Assembly: GCA_019916065.1 (NCBI GenBank)
Contig: CM034240.1
Coordinates: forward strand, 42,233,180 to 42,297,179
Reading direction: 5' to 3'
From: Vitellaria paradoxa
Lineage: Eukaryota; Streptophyta; Magnoliopsida; Ericales; Sapotaceae
DNA length: 64,000 nucleotides
The first letter of the stretch is position 1, and each line of letters opens with the position of its first letter. The translations under genes were made by a program, and so were the position numbers. The notes beneath the pieces were generated by a model, which was given only the letters and a program-made list of their open reading frames with translations, had not been told where the DNA came from and did no database searches. Below, one piece after another: positions 45,367-59,900 of the stretch.

Positions 45367-47700
45367 TTTGAGAGTTTAATGAAGGATAATTATGATATAC
45401 TGTTAGTAAGATAATCGTTTGCAATAAATATGAAAGCAAGGAAGGAGAAAAGGAAAAAAAAAAAAGCGCAATGCTATGAAGTGCGAGAGATTTTATTATA
45501 TTTTAAGTTATATGTATTTTTAGGAAACAAAAAGAATATGAATAAATGCGAAAATTATAAATAGAATTTAAAAAAAAACTAAAGCACCTAAAAATAAAAT
45601 TCGAAACAAATAAAAACATAAAAATTATAGATATAGGTTTTATGTTTGTATCATATGTCATTTTTTATGTGAGATAACACTTACCTAAATGTGTATATTG
45701 TTTTTTATTTCCTTAAAAAAAAAAAGTACATTTTGGAGAGTCTTTTAGCACTTAATCATGTAAATGTATCCTTAAATTTTTTTGATTATTGTATTTGGGT
45801 ATCATATTAATGTTGTTATGTTCATGGGTATCAATTACTTTTAATTAATTTTTAAAATTGAACACCTTTTTTATTATTTAATAAACACATGTTCAATCTT
45901 TAGACATATTAATACGTACTTATAGTTTTTAATTACTGTATTGACTTGTTATATTAGGTTCTATTTGAAGTGACAAAAAACTTTTAAAAACGGTGAAAAA
46001 TATTGAAAATTTCTAAAAATTGTTCATTTTTTATTTCATTGCAACTCACAACTTATCTCATTTTATCTCACTTTTTATCATTCCAAATGCACTCTTAATA
46101 TTTGTGTTTATGCATACGTGTTTATTATTTTTACATTGTAAAATTTTATACTTCTTAAATGTTTAAGAAACGTGTTAGTTATCTAGATATGCCAATATGT
46201 CTTTATACTTTTTTAAAATTAAAGTGCTTATTTGTCCTATTAGTGTTGGTTTGTCAAAAAAGTTCTATTATTTAATTATTTTTTAAATAGAACATTTTTT
46301 TAAATATTTAAAAAATATATATCTATTATTTAGACATGTCGATATATCTTTATATTTTTTAATTGTGATGTCTTATTAGTGTTGGTCTGTTCAAATTATG
46401 TGATATCAATGTCTTTTTAAAAAAAAAAAAAAGAATATTTATTTCAATGCTAACTTTATGTTTCAAAAAAAATATATATGTATAGATAATAGTATATAGA
46501 TAAGGTTATCTATTAATTAATATTTTTTAAACTTGCTATAGAGGGAATAGAAGCCTAATAAAAATAATATCATTACATCATATTGTATTATTTGATAAAC
46601 ATAAGTAGAAAAATACGTGACAAATATAATTCTTCAAAAAATATAATAAAAATAAAAAAAAATCAATTGTATCTCAGCAGAAAAAAAAAATACCATATTT
46701 TATAATGACCTAAATCAAATTATAAGAATGACAACAAGCAGATTTTATTTAAAAGGGTGATAAAAAATATTTATAATTTTTTTGTTAATATTATACATGC
46801 ATTAAATATGAAAAAATGGAGATTTTAAATTTGAAGAGAGGGAGATATAGAGAGATAATGAGAGATAAACATTTTTAAAAAGATAAAGAAGAGAGAGATG
46901 GAGGCGTGAGAAGATGATCAGTATTAGTAATCAAGTGGTAAAAACAAGAAAAAGGCAAAAAATTTTACTTTGCCCCCACCAAAAAAAAAAAAAAAACGAC
47001 CATTTTTTACTATGACGCAAATGAAATTTTTTTCTATAATTGTTATTTGATTTAAAATAAAAAATTAACAAAAATTATACACAGTATGTACATAAAATAA
47101 AAAAAAATTAACAAATGCACACTTCTAGTATTAAAATAAATGTAGTATAATTAAAATTAATAATAATTAAAAATTAAAAAATATTATTTTAGTAAAATTA
47201 AAATACTATTAAAATAATACTTTACTTTTAAAATGATTTATCTTATTCAATTAAAATTTTTATTAAGTAACAATTACCTCTTTAAATGATTTATTTTATT
47301 TAATTAAATTTTAATTCCAACTTATCAAAAACAAACTCTGTACAAATCGCTCAACAATAACCTAAATAATCCAATTAATTGACGGAATTAATCCAAACTA
47401 GTTAGCATATTTTCGAATTTAGAAAACAAGCTCAAGTTATTTAATTATCTTATTAACAAATCAAACTAGTCATTAAATTCACAAAAGTTGCAGCATCTTA
47501 AAACGACACTACTTTGACGTTTATTATTTAAAACGATAATATTTCACTTAAATCCGTATATTCGAATACGAATTAATATATTTAAATATATATGCATTTA
47601 AATGTATTAATTTATATACAAATATGAAATTTAAATAAAATAATATTATTTTAAAGAAAAAAACATCGAAACAGTATTATTTTAAATTATGGCAGCGGTT
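45367..47700. other. Intergenic, AT-rich, one TTTGGAGT-family element
   Basis: A family element lies at about 45963-46088 (TTTGAAGTGACAAAAAA to TTTTTATCATTCCAAAT). The rest is A/T-rich with GA-rich patches near 46840-46910. No gene was recognised. Confidence 0.55.
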
Positions 47701-47738
47701 GCAGCAACCCTCCTGCAGTCCTCTCTTCCATTCAAGAG

Positions 47739-47744
47739 TGGGCC
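47739..47744 (+). promoter_or_regulatory. Site II (TGGGCC) element upstream of the WDR74-like gene
   Basis: TGGGCC sits 191-196 nt upstream of the ATG inside a GC-richer promoter block starting near 47690. TGGGCY site II motifs bind TCP factors and are common in plant promoters of ribosome-biogenesis genes. One copy alone is suggestive only. Confidence 0.4.
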
Positions 47745-47934
47745 GAGTGGCGCGTCGGACTCTTAATTTGCCGACGCTGGAACAAAAACAGAGAGGAGGG
47801 GGGTAATTTTATAATAATTAACATAATTGGGGGCTCAAACGAGAAAATATTGAAAGTTAAGAGAGGAACAAAAGGGCTCTCGGTGCCTCAGCCGTCGCTG
47901 CCGCTGCCCCGCCGTCGTTGAGTTCAGAAGCAAG

Positions 47935-50900
47935 ATGCCTCGCACTACAACAATAGAGTGCCCTGGTTGCCCTCCAATCCGAGCCCTAACGTTCGACGTG
48001 CTTGGCCTTGTTAAAGGTGATAGATACGGTCATTTTTGTATGTATAACCAATTGTTGTATAACTATTCTCATGTGTTTCTTCTGCGTAATGGCTATGTAT
48101 AGTTATTGAAGCTCGTCGTAAGGAAGGTAGAGTTCCGAAGGTGGTTGAGAGATGGGGTGAGCCAGACGCGTCGAGATGCGTCGTCGCCGCTTCAATTAAT
48201 GACCGTAAATCTGACCCTGTACGTCGTAATTTCGTTTTCTTACATGGATTCAATTTTGATGTGTTTTTCAATTCATGGCAGTTGATCATTTTACTTTATC
48301 TTGCTTAATTATATCATCTTACAGTTCTAGCAGTTTTGTACTTTATAGTTGTAATTTGAATATCTCTCTGTGTCTCTTTAATTTTCAAAAAACTGTGATT
48401 GTGTTCTGTTTGTTTCAAACTATTAGGTTTTGATGCTAAAATTTTTCTGGAATGAAATTATTTTGGATTTTTATTAACAAATTTTTTCCCAGAAGCTAAA
48501 ATGTAAGGATCAGGGTAAACTTTTTCCTTGACTAGCAGTAAAATAACAAGCTTGGCCACTGAATCTTTTTTTTGGTGGAAATTTTTATCTACCTTTAACA
48601 TACTCCACATTGTTTTTTGCACAATCAAGCTTCACCCTTGTCTGCTTATGGATTCATATTAAGTGAAATTTGCTTTCAGAACACCAGAGGAGAAACTCTT
48701 CTATCCCTCTAAGCAATCTTCTAGCCTTAGCTCTCCATGTGATTGAAAACATTTCACGTATCAAAAATGACTTGTGCTAGTGGAGAACCATGAATATCTG
48801 AAAATCGCGGGAATCCTTCTTTAACGTCTTGTGGAATGTTAGCATTCAATGAAACGTTTTTATTTCAAATCATTCTTAGATATTTTTCAGTTGTACCAAA
48901 TATAGCAAATACAAATATGTAAAATCCACCCTTCCAAACAAAATTGGGAAATTCTTCTACTTTGTTTTGGTGCCACCTGTTAAACAATACTATCCTAGAA
49001 TATGGGATTTCTCCCTAACTCCTCATACAACATTTAGATATGGCTTTGTATTACAAATTCTTTGTAGAAGTGTTGTAGCTTGCCGAAAAAGTGTGTATAC
49101 ATATGCATATGTATCAAGTAACGAGATATTAAAAATACATTTTCTTTTTTTGTTGCAGCTATTGGCTGTTGCAAGGAAAAGCGGTTTGGTGAGTTCTTCC
49201 TTTAGATTATGAATTTCTGGACCACATCTGGGTTCTCAATTCTTGCTTGAGATTCTAAGTATAATCACGCCTTTTTTTTTTTAAATGTGTGTGCTTGATA
49301 ATTCCGCACAGATTGAAGTGCTAAGTCCTATTAATGGGGATCTTCGTGTTTCTATTACCAATGTTAGTCGTGCCGATCTCCGACCTGAAGATGATGCTAT
49401 TGTTGGTTTGCACATGTTCAAAAAACAGGGGTCCAGGTATGGTTCCCAACTTGATGACCTTTTTTTTTTTTTTTTTTGTGGGATGACACATTCTGAATAT
49501 TGTGCTGATGATGAACTCTCTCATATTGTTTTGAATATTTTGTAATTAAAAATATCGTGGTAGTTTCTTGTTGCACAGGTGAGACAATAGGGAATATTAG
49601 GAAAATCCTGAATCATGAACTTCTTGAGAAACGTGTAGAATTAACAAGTGAAGAAATACATCTCAAGCAAGTCTGTGCCCTGTGATATGTGCCTTACATC
49701 ACTTTGATGGGCTCTAGGAAGAGTTGAAAAAGGGTATGAAAATTTTAAATATGAAGGAATTGGCTTTCTCAGTGGGGATAATTGGATAAAGCTTCAATAT
49801 AACCAACACTAGATTAATTTAGCAAAAAGGTGAGGGTGGTGTCTACCCAATTTTAGGAGGTAGTTTTGCAATGAAACTAAGGAAATGGGATGGATCTTCT
49901 TATTATCTGCAAGAGCAACTTTTGGGGAATCTGATTTTACTGCTGTTATGACTTAGTTCATTTCAATGGTTGAACATCCCAACGTTTCAGTTATGAAGTT
50001 TTATGCTTCAGCAAATGTAATTGACACTTCTAGCAATGGTTTTCTATTTACATCTCTTCACATAAATTCTCACTTAGGCCTGGTCTTACTTTCATCTTCT
50101 ACTCTCTCATCAATTCTCACTTAGGCATGTTCTTATTTTCTTCTTCAATTTTAAGTGTGTGAATTAAATGTTTGTGGAGATATAAATTAGAATGAGTTGC
50201 CAAACGATATAAATTAGAATGAGTCACCAAACAATAATTATTACTGCAACTAATGTTATGATAACTATTGACTGTCTTGTGGTTTGGCTGAAAAGCCATT
50301 GGCTGCTCAGAACAAAGGATCAAAATATTGTTTATTTTTCACGAAATGGTAGAAAGTTTCCATTTCCTAAGAGACCGAAACAAAACACTAGTGGAATAAT
50401 TACTTGAATGTTTCCATCAAAACATAATAAAACACGCTAAAAAAAATACAGCATAATATATAAAATAATAAGTTGTTTAGTTATTTTATTATTAAGTTAT
50501 TGTGAATTTAGATAGATTTCTATAAATAATCTAAACATTTATAGATATTTTAATAACTTCTGTAATATTTCTGAAACTTTTCCTAAACATTATGGAAGTG
50601 GGGATTGGTTTTTGTAAGGTTGGCATTTCCTTATATCTGCTTCTTCTAAGTACTGATAAAACAAAAGGCTCCGAAATGTTTTCATTTCCATACTAACTTA
50701 AACACCATACTGGAACAAAATTCTCATCCTTGCTTAGGACACAGTCGAGGAGCTTTAATTAGTTTTAGATCTTTTTATTTTGGGCTAGGGTCCTCTTTGT
50801 AGTGTGTTCAAAGCTTAATGCACCAGTAGCAGGCTTGATTGCTGCAACAAATTCGGAAGTTTTTTTTTTCCCCTTGGTCAACATAGTCTTAAACAGCTAT

Positions 50901-53900
50901 CAAATATTAGATTTCTGGAGTGTATTTATTATGTATGACTGATGAGGAGGAAGATGAGCTACTAAAAACATTTTAAATGCTGTTTGAGAAGCCCCAAATG
51001 TGAGGAGTTGAGGATGAGTTTGATTAATTGTTGATCAATTGTATTATCAAAAACTATATGGTGGCACAGCTTGTACTGAAATCGAAGTGTGCAAATTTGA
51101 ATCCCAGTTATGGTCCTCTTCACTTGTATTATATTGGTCTTGTAAGGACCTACTCAATGCTACTGCAACTGTATTTGTTGTCCATATTTGCACTGCAACT
51201 CTTAGTTTCTGTGTCATTTTTCTTATATTTTTTTATTTCTGCACCTTCTATTATTCAAGGCTAAGGTCCTGTTTGATAACAATAAGCACACACGACATGC
51301 ATCTAGTGGTTTCACAATATAGTGCAATTGATTACACATCCCTTATCAGGCTACTGCTTAGATCTGAAAATTTGACTGGAGTAATCCATGAGAAAATGGC
51401 ATTTTGGATTGGATTTCTCCGGTTTTTGCTGAATGTTCAGATATTTCATATACAAAGTATATCCATACTATTCTTGTAGCGATTTTTTGTAAAAATGCTG
51501 GTAGTTCAAATACCACAAACTTTGTTGGCTTTCATTATATTTAATGAATCTCTCTTTGATGTCATTTTCTTCTTCTGTCGCTTTTTTATTTTATGCTATC
51601 TTATCTTGCATGATAAGTAATTTACTGTAGTTTGGGTAGTGGTTCGTCATCCGTTATATCATAGAACAGTTCATATAAACTATTGTTCTTCTGATCTGTC
51701 CATTGATGTCTCCGATTAGGTCATGCACCTTACTTACTTGCACAACAAAAGGACATGCCAGCATGAGGTCTGTTGAAGTTCCCAAATCACCAAAGGATTC
51801 TGTCTCTAGCGTATCTCCGACAACATGGGATGTATGTGCTGCTGGTAATATTTTATGTTCAAAAGTGGATGGAAATGAAAATTATGCTGTATTTGGAGGG
51901 TGAGTTTCCACATATCCTAGGGTTTAAAACAAACTTAATGGTTGGTTAACAAATGTATTAAGGGATGATAATTTCTTTTTTTTTCTTTTGTTTTTTTTTT
52001 TTTTACAACTCAGGAAAGGAGTTGAGGTTAATGTATGGGATCTTGACATGTGCGGCAAAATCTGGACTGCAAAATCTGTGAGCTCGTTATTCTTTCCTCT
52101 CATATTTTAAATGTGACAAACGAATATCTGGATTCCTCAAGCAATTGGCCACGGATTTGATTTGCATATAAATCTTTGGCAGCCTGCTAAAAACAATCTC
52201 GGTATATTCACCCCAACCTGCTTTACGTCGGCAACATTCTTAAGTAAAGATGATCATCGTAAAATTGTGGCTGGCACCGATAGTCACCAGGTAATTTTCT
52301 GTGTCTCGAAATCCTAATTTGTTTTGTAGTTTATCCTGGACTTTCAATGATGTCTTGAGAAGATATTTTGTGCTTATAGCCTATCAAGCAATAAAGGAAA
52401 AAGTCCACCTTGTATGCATTTTGGCTTGTTTTTGGTTGATCATTACGCAAATCGTTGTCATCCCTTGAGGGTTTTTTATTTTTTTATTTTATTTTTTCAT
52501 GCTTGTGCAATTTGATGTCAAATGGTCCATGATGTGACGATTTTGTATCAATATATTTGTGTATGCATATCACCCTTAATAATTGACAATGATATTGCTA
52601 GTGTTTTAAATTTTTAGACATGGTTCCTGGTAATTGTATCCTAAATTTTTCTGAAAAATATATTGTTTCGTTCAATCTCTATTTGTAGGCAATGATGAGC
52701 AAATAAACATGTTGATATTGCTTTCATATATTATTGGAAAAGATACAGTAAGAGACTATGGAAGTAGAGAGAGTGTCAATAAGGAAGGAATAGGAGAGTT
52801 TGATGCAAATGGCTCTCAATCTGGACTTGTCATGTCCTTAATTTCACTCAAGATGAAAGAATTGCAGGTCCTGGGTAAGTTACATACTTGTGGATAGGCA
52901 CGTTTATGTGTGTATATTAGAAAGAGAGGGAGAGAATTGACATAGATTTCTAGAATATTTTCTTTGTTAGTGGTGAGTGAAGAGCAGTCAGTCTGTTGTA
53001 TCTTGAGTGAGTTTGTTGACATATTTTAGTTGACCCATTGATTTATAGAGATCTAGTCAGACAAAGAACAGATGTGTAATTACTTAAGGTCCATCGTTAT
53101 TTCTTATTGTTGGCTCAGTAACTTCTCCTCCAAAATTATCTTCAACAGGTGCGCCTCTATGATATTTCTGCTCAGAGAAGACCAGTTATTTCATTTGATT
53201 TTAGAGAGTCGCCAATTAAAGCAGTCACTGAAGATCTAGATGGTAATACCTTATATATAGGGAATGGGTCTGGTGATCTCGCATCTGTTGACATTCGCAC
53301 AGGTATTGCAGTTTGCTGAGCATGTATCTCAATAATTTGATTTTGCATTACCTTGCGATATCAAAATGCTTTGTATTGACAGTTTAATTTGAATTCATTA
53401 TTATGATCACTACAATTTAAACGTTTTGATTAATGTTTGAAAAATAGTTATAACAAGCTCTTTACTTGAGTGTTCCTCCTGCTACTGAGGTGTAGGGTTT
53501 AAATATTTAAAAATTTAAAAACCCCTTATGAACAACCTAGTATTAAATTTTATTTAAGAAACTAGAAAAAAATAAAATAAAGAAGGAAATCAAAACACAT
53601 AAGGTTAGTTCATGCAAAACAAAAAGATTTCAATTTAGCCTAACTCCCCCCCCCCCCGCGGGGGTAGGGCCCTTGCACGGCACAAAAAATCATGGCCTCG
53701 TTCCTGGATGTTGGGATCCTAACCTGGAAAGGATATGCTATTTTGAAGGATCATTTCCTGTTGACATCTTGAGCTTGATTTCCATATTGAGTCACATCCA
53801 TTTTGGACCAATTGTTTAATTCAGTTGGCTGGTAGGAAACATCTTCTTAATCACATGTCTCGATGAGGACTTCAAATTGGCGCGATGGTATATGATTAAT

Positions 53901-56900
53901 GACCATGAATTGAGCTACTCTATGCCTAAGAATCAAGTTATCTTTCTCCTATAAGGCTAAAATGGAAAGCCTAAATGCTTGTATTAAATTATTTCATTTA
54001 CTGAATTGAACGTAGAGTTTCTTCATGCATATGTGGAGTAAATTTGTGTACCCATCTAACTAAATTAGCACTTCTAACTCGTAAGAAACTCTCATGTTCA
54101 AACTTGTTGTGTAATTTGTTTTACAACTGACCTTAAGAAGCACAGACATTTCTACGAAAGTGATGCACCGGTTTTGTACACTTGTCAAACACTAGAGAAA
54201 AAGACATATTCATAACTTACACGTATATGAAACATATTGTAATTAAAACAAAAATTGCAATCAAATAATAATATACAAATAATATGAATTACGTTTATTA
54301 ATTCTTTATCATTTATTTATTTATTTATTTTTACTTTAGGAATTTTAAGATCTAAAATTTTTAATTTGTCTGTAAATACAATATTTTAAAATGGATATCT
54401 ACATAAAATATAAATGCATTTTTAGTTAAAAAAATGAATAAGTAGTAGTTTTTTTATATACATAAATAAAATTATGTATTTATTCATTAACGTGTCCTTG
54501 TCATGTCGTGTCTAGATAATTTTAAAAATTGACGTGGCAGCTTGTTCGTGCCAGTCGTACTTGTATTGCATTTCTGTATCTGTGTTTCTTAGGAACTAAC
54601 CCTGCTAACCTTGTCTTCCATCAAAGGTGTTCTTGAAAATTGTCATTTTTGAAACATCCGATAATATCTTTAAGATCTTCATGGTTGGACTACACCCATA
54701 GGAGGCCACCATCTTCATGAAAGTGCATGTGCATCTGTAAGGTGGCCGTACGAACTACACCCAACTGAAAGTTTCTAAGTAAAAACGTTTCCTTGTACTA
54801 TACCTTCTAACTTTTTGTCAATGCTGCTATTTTTCTCTATTTTCCTTACGCTGTGCAAAATGTACAGTGTTTTTTTTTTTTTTTTTTAATTTTTATCCTT
54901 CCCTTACTGTATTCTTGCTTGCTGTGAGATATAGGGGAGAGAGAGACTAGATGAACCTGGATAAATAGCTAATATCTGTAGATAATGACTTTAATTCTCA
55001 ATGCTGATGTTGCTGCTGGGCATGTATAAGTTTAGGTCCTCGTTGAGCTGTGTACTGGGGGGTGCTATCTGCTATACAAATATTTTATTGTTCTATTACC
55101 TTTTGGGTTTCAGTTTTTGATAGTGGACAATAGCCAGGCCATCATGGTCTTCAACAATACACAATCTAATTATTTTTGTTTGTAAATGTAACCGACTGAT
55201 TTCTATTCCAACCAGTTTTTGTGAATGGTTTCTTGCTTCGTCCACATTCTTTCACAATACCATCAAATGTTCTGTCTTCAATTTAGCATTTCTCATGGGT
55301 ATCAGCTTGTATGTGATTATGATTATTGTCCGTACGATGTATTCTTGAATATATGATTGTGTTTATTGATTAGAACTCACTCTAGATAATTTTAAGCACA
55401 TTACCTAATAAGAAGTATAATTTTTATTTGAATTTTTGCTTCACAGCTTTCTTCATGCTCCCATCTTTTGATTCACATTTTTATTTTTTAAAATTCTTGA
55501 ATTTATGCATGTTTTTAATGATTAGAACTCACTCTATATAATTTTAAGCTCGTTACCTAATAAAAATTATAATTTTTATTTTGAATTTTTGCTTCACTGC
55601 TTTCTTCATTCTCCCATCTTTTGATTCACATTTTATTTTTTTGAATTCATTACATCTCAAACTTGCAGTCATATTTGTATCTATCTACTTGGTTTAAAAT
55701 TTTGAAGTACAAGCTTGTTTGCTGGTTGTGATGCATTTATACTAAGGTTTATGTGTGAAAAAAGTAGTGAAATTGGCAACTCTCTCTCTTTGTTGTTGTG
55801 GGATAAGTTAAATGGATTCTTAATAACTCTTCTTTGGGTATTATAGGGAAACTGTTAGGATGCTTTCTGGGAAAATGTTCTGGAAGTATAAGGTCCATAG
55901 CCAGGCACCCTGAGCTCCCAGTGTTAGCTTCTTGTGGTGAGTAGTTGGGATTTCTAGAATCACTTAATCGACCTTCATCTTGTTATATTCTTGTTTAGTA
56001 GGTGTATAGAAGTATTGTTTTGAGTAATAATGCTTCTTTATGCTGAATGGTGACATTGGCAAGTTAATCAAATTGACGGAAGCAAGACTGCATACTCATG
56101 TTTCTTATTTCTTATAGGGTGAACTATTGTTCCTACTCATAAATCTGATTTTTTTCTACCCTCAAATCCCCCCTCCCCCAAGTTGTTCTCTATATCTAAT
56201 TTTTTGCTGACAATCAAAATTTCTAATGATTGAACATTTGCAAATCTCCTCTTGTAGATTAGGCACATTTGTGTGTGTTTGTGCCTGTGCCTGTGCCTGT
56301 GCATTTTAAGGTGCTAATTTTCTTCTACACCCACTAAAGTGAAGGACTTTTTCTCTAGGACTGGATAGCTATTTGCGCTTTTGGGATGTCAAGTCACGGC
56401 AGCTTCTTTCTTCGGTATGTCATTGGACTATTGTTATGCATCTTTGTTTAGAACTCAGTTATTACAAATACGTATTCACTATATCATTTTTCTGGAACTT
56501 CTTTTTTCTTGTTTAATTTGCTTAGTCTTGGTGTTCCAATGGCTTTTCTTTTGTGTTCTCACCGTCCTGATGGTATAAACTCTTTCCTTCCCTTGACTTT
56601 CGTCACCCTGACATGAAACTCACCACATGTAGGAATTTGTAAAATTTTTTTTCCCCATGAGGAATGGTGTTTGTGATTTAACTCGAACCAGCAAAAGAAT
56701 TCTGTTTATAATGCTATGCGCAATAATTTGGTGTTTGCAAAATCATCTGGACTTAATCATGATTGGAGAGAGATCCATTGGGATTACTTACCAAGTAAAG
56801 ATTACCATTTGGCTCATCATAGGGTTCACTCAAGTGCTAGCTGTTTCTGCAATGGCAGCCAAGGTTATTTACCTTTTGAGCATTTTCATTCCTTATTATG

Positions 56901-59900
56901 CATATGACATCCATATTGTGGTTGTTTAGATATCTACAAACTGCCTTGAAATACACTGGAGCATATGAATGCTCAATTTAGCTGTTGTTTAGGGAACTTT
57001 TTTGAATCAGGGTAGCACTCGCTTGATGTTCTAATATATTTCTAATTGTAAAAAAGGATATTATTCGATGCTCTTCTAATATATTTTTAATTATAGAAAA
57101 GGATGTTATTCAAAGGAACAGATTCGGTTACAGAACCCTTGATTGGAAAGGTTTTAGGGAAAAATATCCGGTTTGCTATCTGGAACCTAACACTTTTAAC
57201 TTGGCTTAGTTAGCTCTGGACCAAAAATGTCTAGTAGATGATGAGATGCTAATCTCAATCTTATCGTGCATGTCCTAAAAAAAATGCTCTCGGTGCATGT
57301 TAAGGGGTCATTCCGCTAAAATGCACCAATAGAGTATTTTCAGAAACTATAGTTCTTTTAAGCAAGATAGTTTAGTTAGGAAAACTTTTCAAGCTCAAGA
57401 TGTTACAATCGAGATCGAAGAGGATTACAAGATCAAAGGGGGATTTAGAATCATTGAGCGTGGAAGAGGTTATGTTCAAATACTAGTCATCTATGAGGAA
57501 GAGCTCAGATGGCTGCATCAGCTCTGTCAGAAACAGCTGAGAAAATCTGAAGGCTATAAACAATTGGGCTATCTCAGAGGAGGTGCCAGATCACTAGCCT
57601 GCTCAATCATTAAAGCTGGTAATACTAGAAAGCTATAACTGTGTTTGTTTGCACCTTACGGAAGAAGACAAGTAAGAATTCTAGAGTTGTCATATGGTTC
57701 AGGTTGGAGTTTCTTAACACAAATTCTTAGCACTTTTATTGTTAATGAAAGTGTTTCTTTAATAAATAAACAGTTTCCCCAGGGAAGATAGTGGGCTTCC
57801 CCTTATGTTGAAACTGTTAGGGCCCCAAATGAGTTCAAGACATATGCTCAGGCTACTGCTCTTCCAAAATGGCAGCTTTCAAACATTCGTAGTTCTCATA
57901 ATGACCAGCATGTCATTGTCAACTACGAAGATGCGGTAGAAAACAGTATGCTCTTGAAAAGGTGCTTAGTTGGAAGATTAGGAGGTCCAGGGGAGGCCAA
58001 ATTGGATGCAGCTAGCCTTTCAACAAAGGTGAACAGGAAATGGAAAATTCTAGGAGGAGTAGAGATAAAGGAGTTGGATGACGAAAGATTCCTCTTCATT
58101 TTTCCATCCAAGCAACTAGCTGAAAAGATGAATGAGGAGCTAGTTTTCATCAATGGGCAACCCTTATGGTTAGTTGCTTGGCATAGTTGGAGTTGTTGCT
58201 CTAGAAGAGGATGGAATGGAAATGAATTCTGGATAAAAGTAGTAGGTCTGCCTGTATTTCTATGGAATGCAAATATATTCCGTAATATAGGAAATTATTG
58301 TGGAGGCTTCATCGAAACTGACCCAGGTCTCCACTCCACTGGTAGTTACAAATGGGCTAGGATCAAAGTTAGAGGAGATGGCAAGAAAATTCCTGCATCT
58401 GTCAGAATCATTGTTGGCCATACTTTGTATGATTGTCCAATTTGGGTTGAAAGGAGGACCTGGGCAGATTAGGCAGATCAGCACCATGGAATTTTCCGGC
58501 CACTGGAGGCTAAGAAGAAGGAGGCGCGTGTTTCATACGCAAATACATTGAATGCTCCTACTCTTGGAAATCGAAAGGGCAAGAAATTAATTCAATATGG
58601 GCCTAGGAAGACTGAAGGATCCTTAAAAGTTGCTAGAAAAGTTCAATGGATACGAGTAGGTGAAAAATCCAAACAATTAATGAGAAACCCAAAAGTTAAT
58701 CCAGTGGGCCCCCAGTAGTAAACAAATTTGAAATTTTGAGAAATCAGATTAATGATAAGCATTTAATGGAAGAACCTAGCCTTGCGGCACATCAGAAGAC
58801 TGAAAATAAAGGAGAAGAGGAAGTAATCAAGGAGAATTCTGCTACAACACTGGATGGCCGGAAATTCTATGGGAAAAAGTATGGCTCCAGGAGAACTTAC
58901 CAGCAAGATCATGGACAACAGCAGACACTACCACAAGCTAGTCCCCCATTTGAGGAATCTCCAGGTGATAACTCCCAAACAGAAGACCCCAGTGAAGTAG
59001 GAAATAATACAGATTTTGAGAATATGATTGTCCCATTTGATTTTCAAGAATGTGAAAAGGAGAAAATTCTTGACTGTCAACCTTTGGCATACTACAGTCT
59101 AGATGATGTATGGCAGGAAGAATCTGATCTCTTGTTATTGGGGAACTGTGGAAAGGATCAAAGCAAAATCTCTGCCTGGGTGATTAATAGAATGAAAACA
59201 TTTAAGAAGATTCTGGGTATCTCAAGTGATGGATTTGAAGAAAGGATTATGGAATTACTCCAATCAATTGAGGAGAAGAGGAAAATGCATCTTAGTGGAC
59301 AAAAGAAACAACAAAAGAGCCATACTAGAAGAGGAGCCAGGGAGTTAAGGAATTTGCAATGTTCAATAAGTTATGATAAGGAAGGAAGGGAATCTAACCT
59401 TGAATCCATTAGAGGGGAGGAGACAATGTCTTTATGTTATAAATGATACCAAAAGTCTTAAGTTGGAATGTAAGGGGTTGCTGTGGAAAGGAGAAAAAGT
59501 TGTTAATTAGAGCCTCACTTAAAAAATGGCAGCCAGATGTGGTTAGTCTGCAGGAAACAAAACTCAGTATGGTTGATGATTTCACGGTCAAATCTCTTTG
59601 GGGTGGAAGTTGGTGTAAATGGGTTGTACTGGAGTCTATAGGGGCCTCGAGAGGTATCCTAGTCATGTGGGATAGCAGGAAACTGTAGGCAGTGGCTTCT
59701 GAGATTGGTTCATTTTCCATCTCATGCTTATTTCAGCATATAGAAGAGGAAACTGCCTGGTCTTTTACTGGAGTATATGGCCCAGTAGATAAAGCATTAA
59801 AGACTGAGTTCCTTGAAGAAATAGGGGCGGCAGTCTACAGATGGAATCAGCCATGGTGCTTGGGGGGTGATTTTAACATGGTCAGATGTATCGAGGAAAA

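Noticed and set aside
48011..48289. 92-codon antisense frame over WDR74-like exon 2
   Set aside because: Shadow of the real exons on the plus strand.
51039..51479. 146-codon open frame inside WDR74-like intron 4
   Set aside because: Composition is hydrophobic chance translation with no recognisable domain, and it lies wholly inside a well-defined intron.
58736..59446. 236-codon frame as an independent gene
   Set aside because: It is the acidic tail of the LINE's first ORF, inside the target duplications and ending exactly at ORF2.
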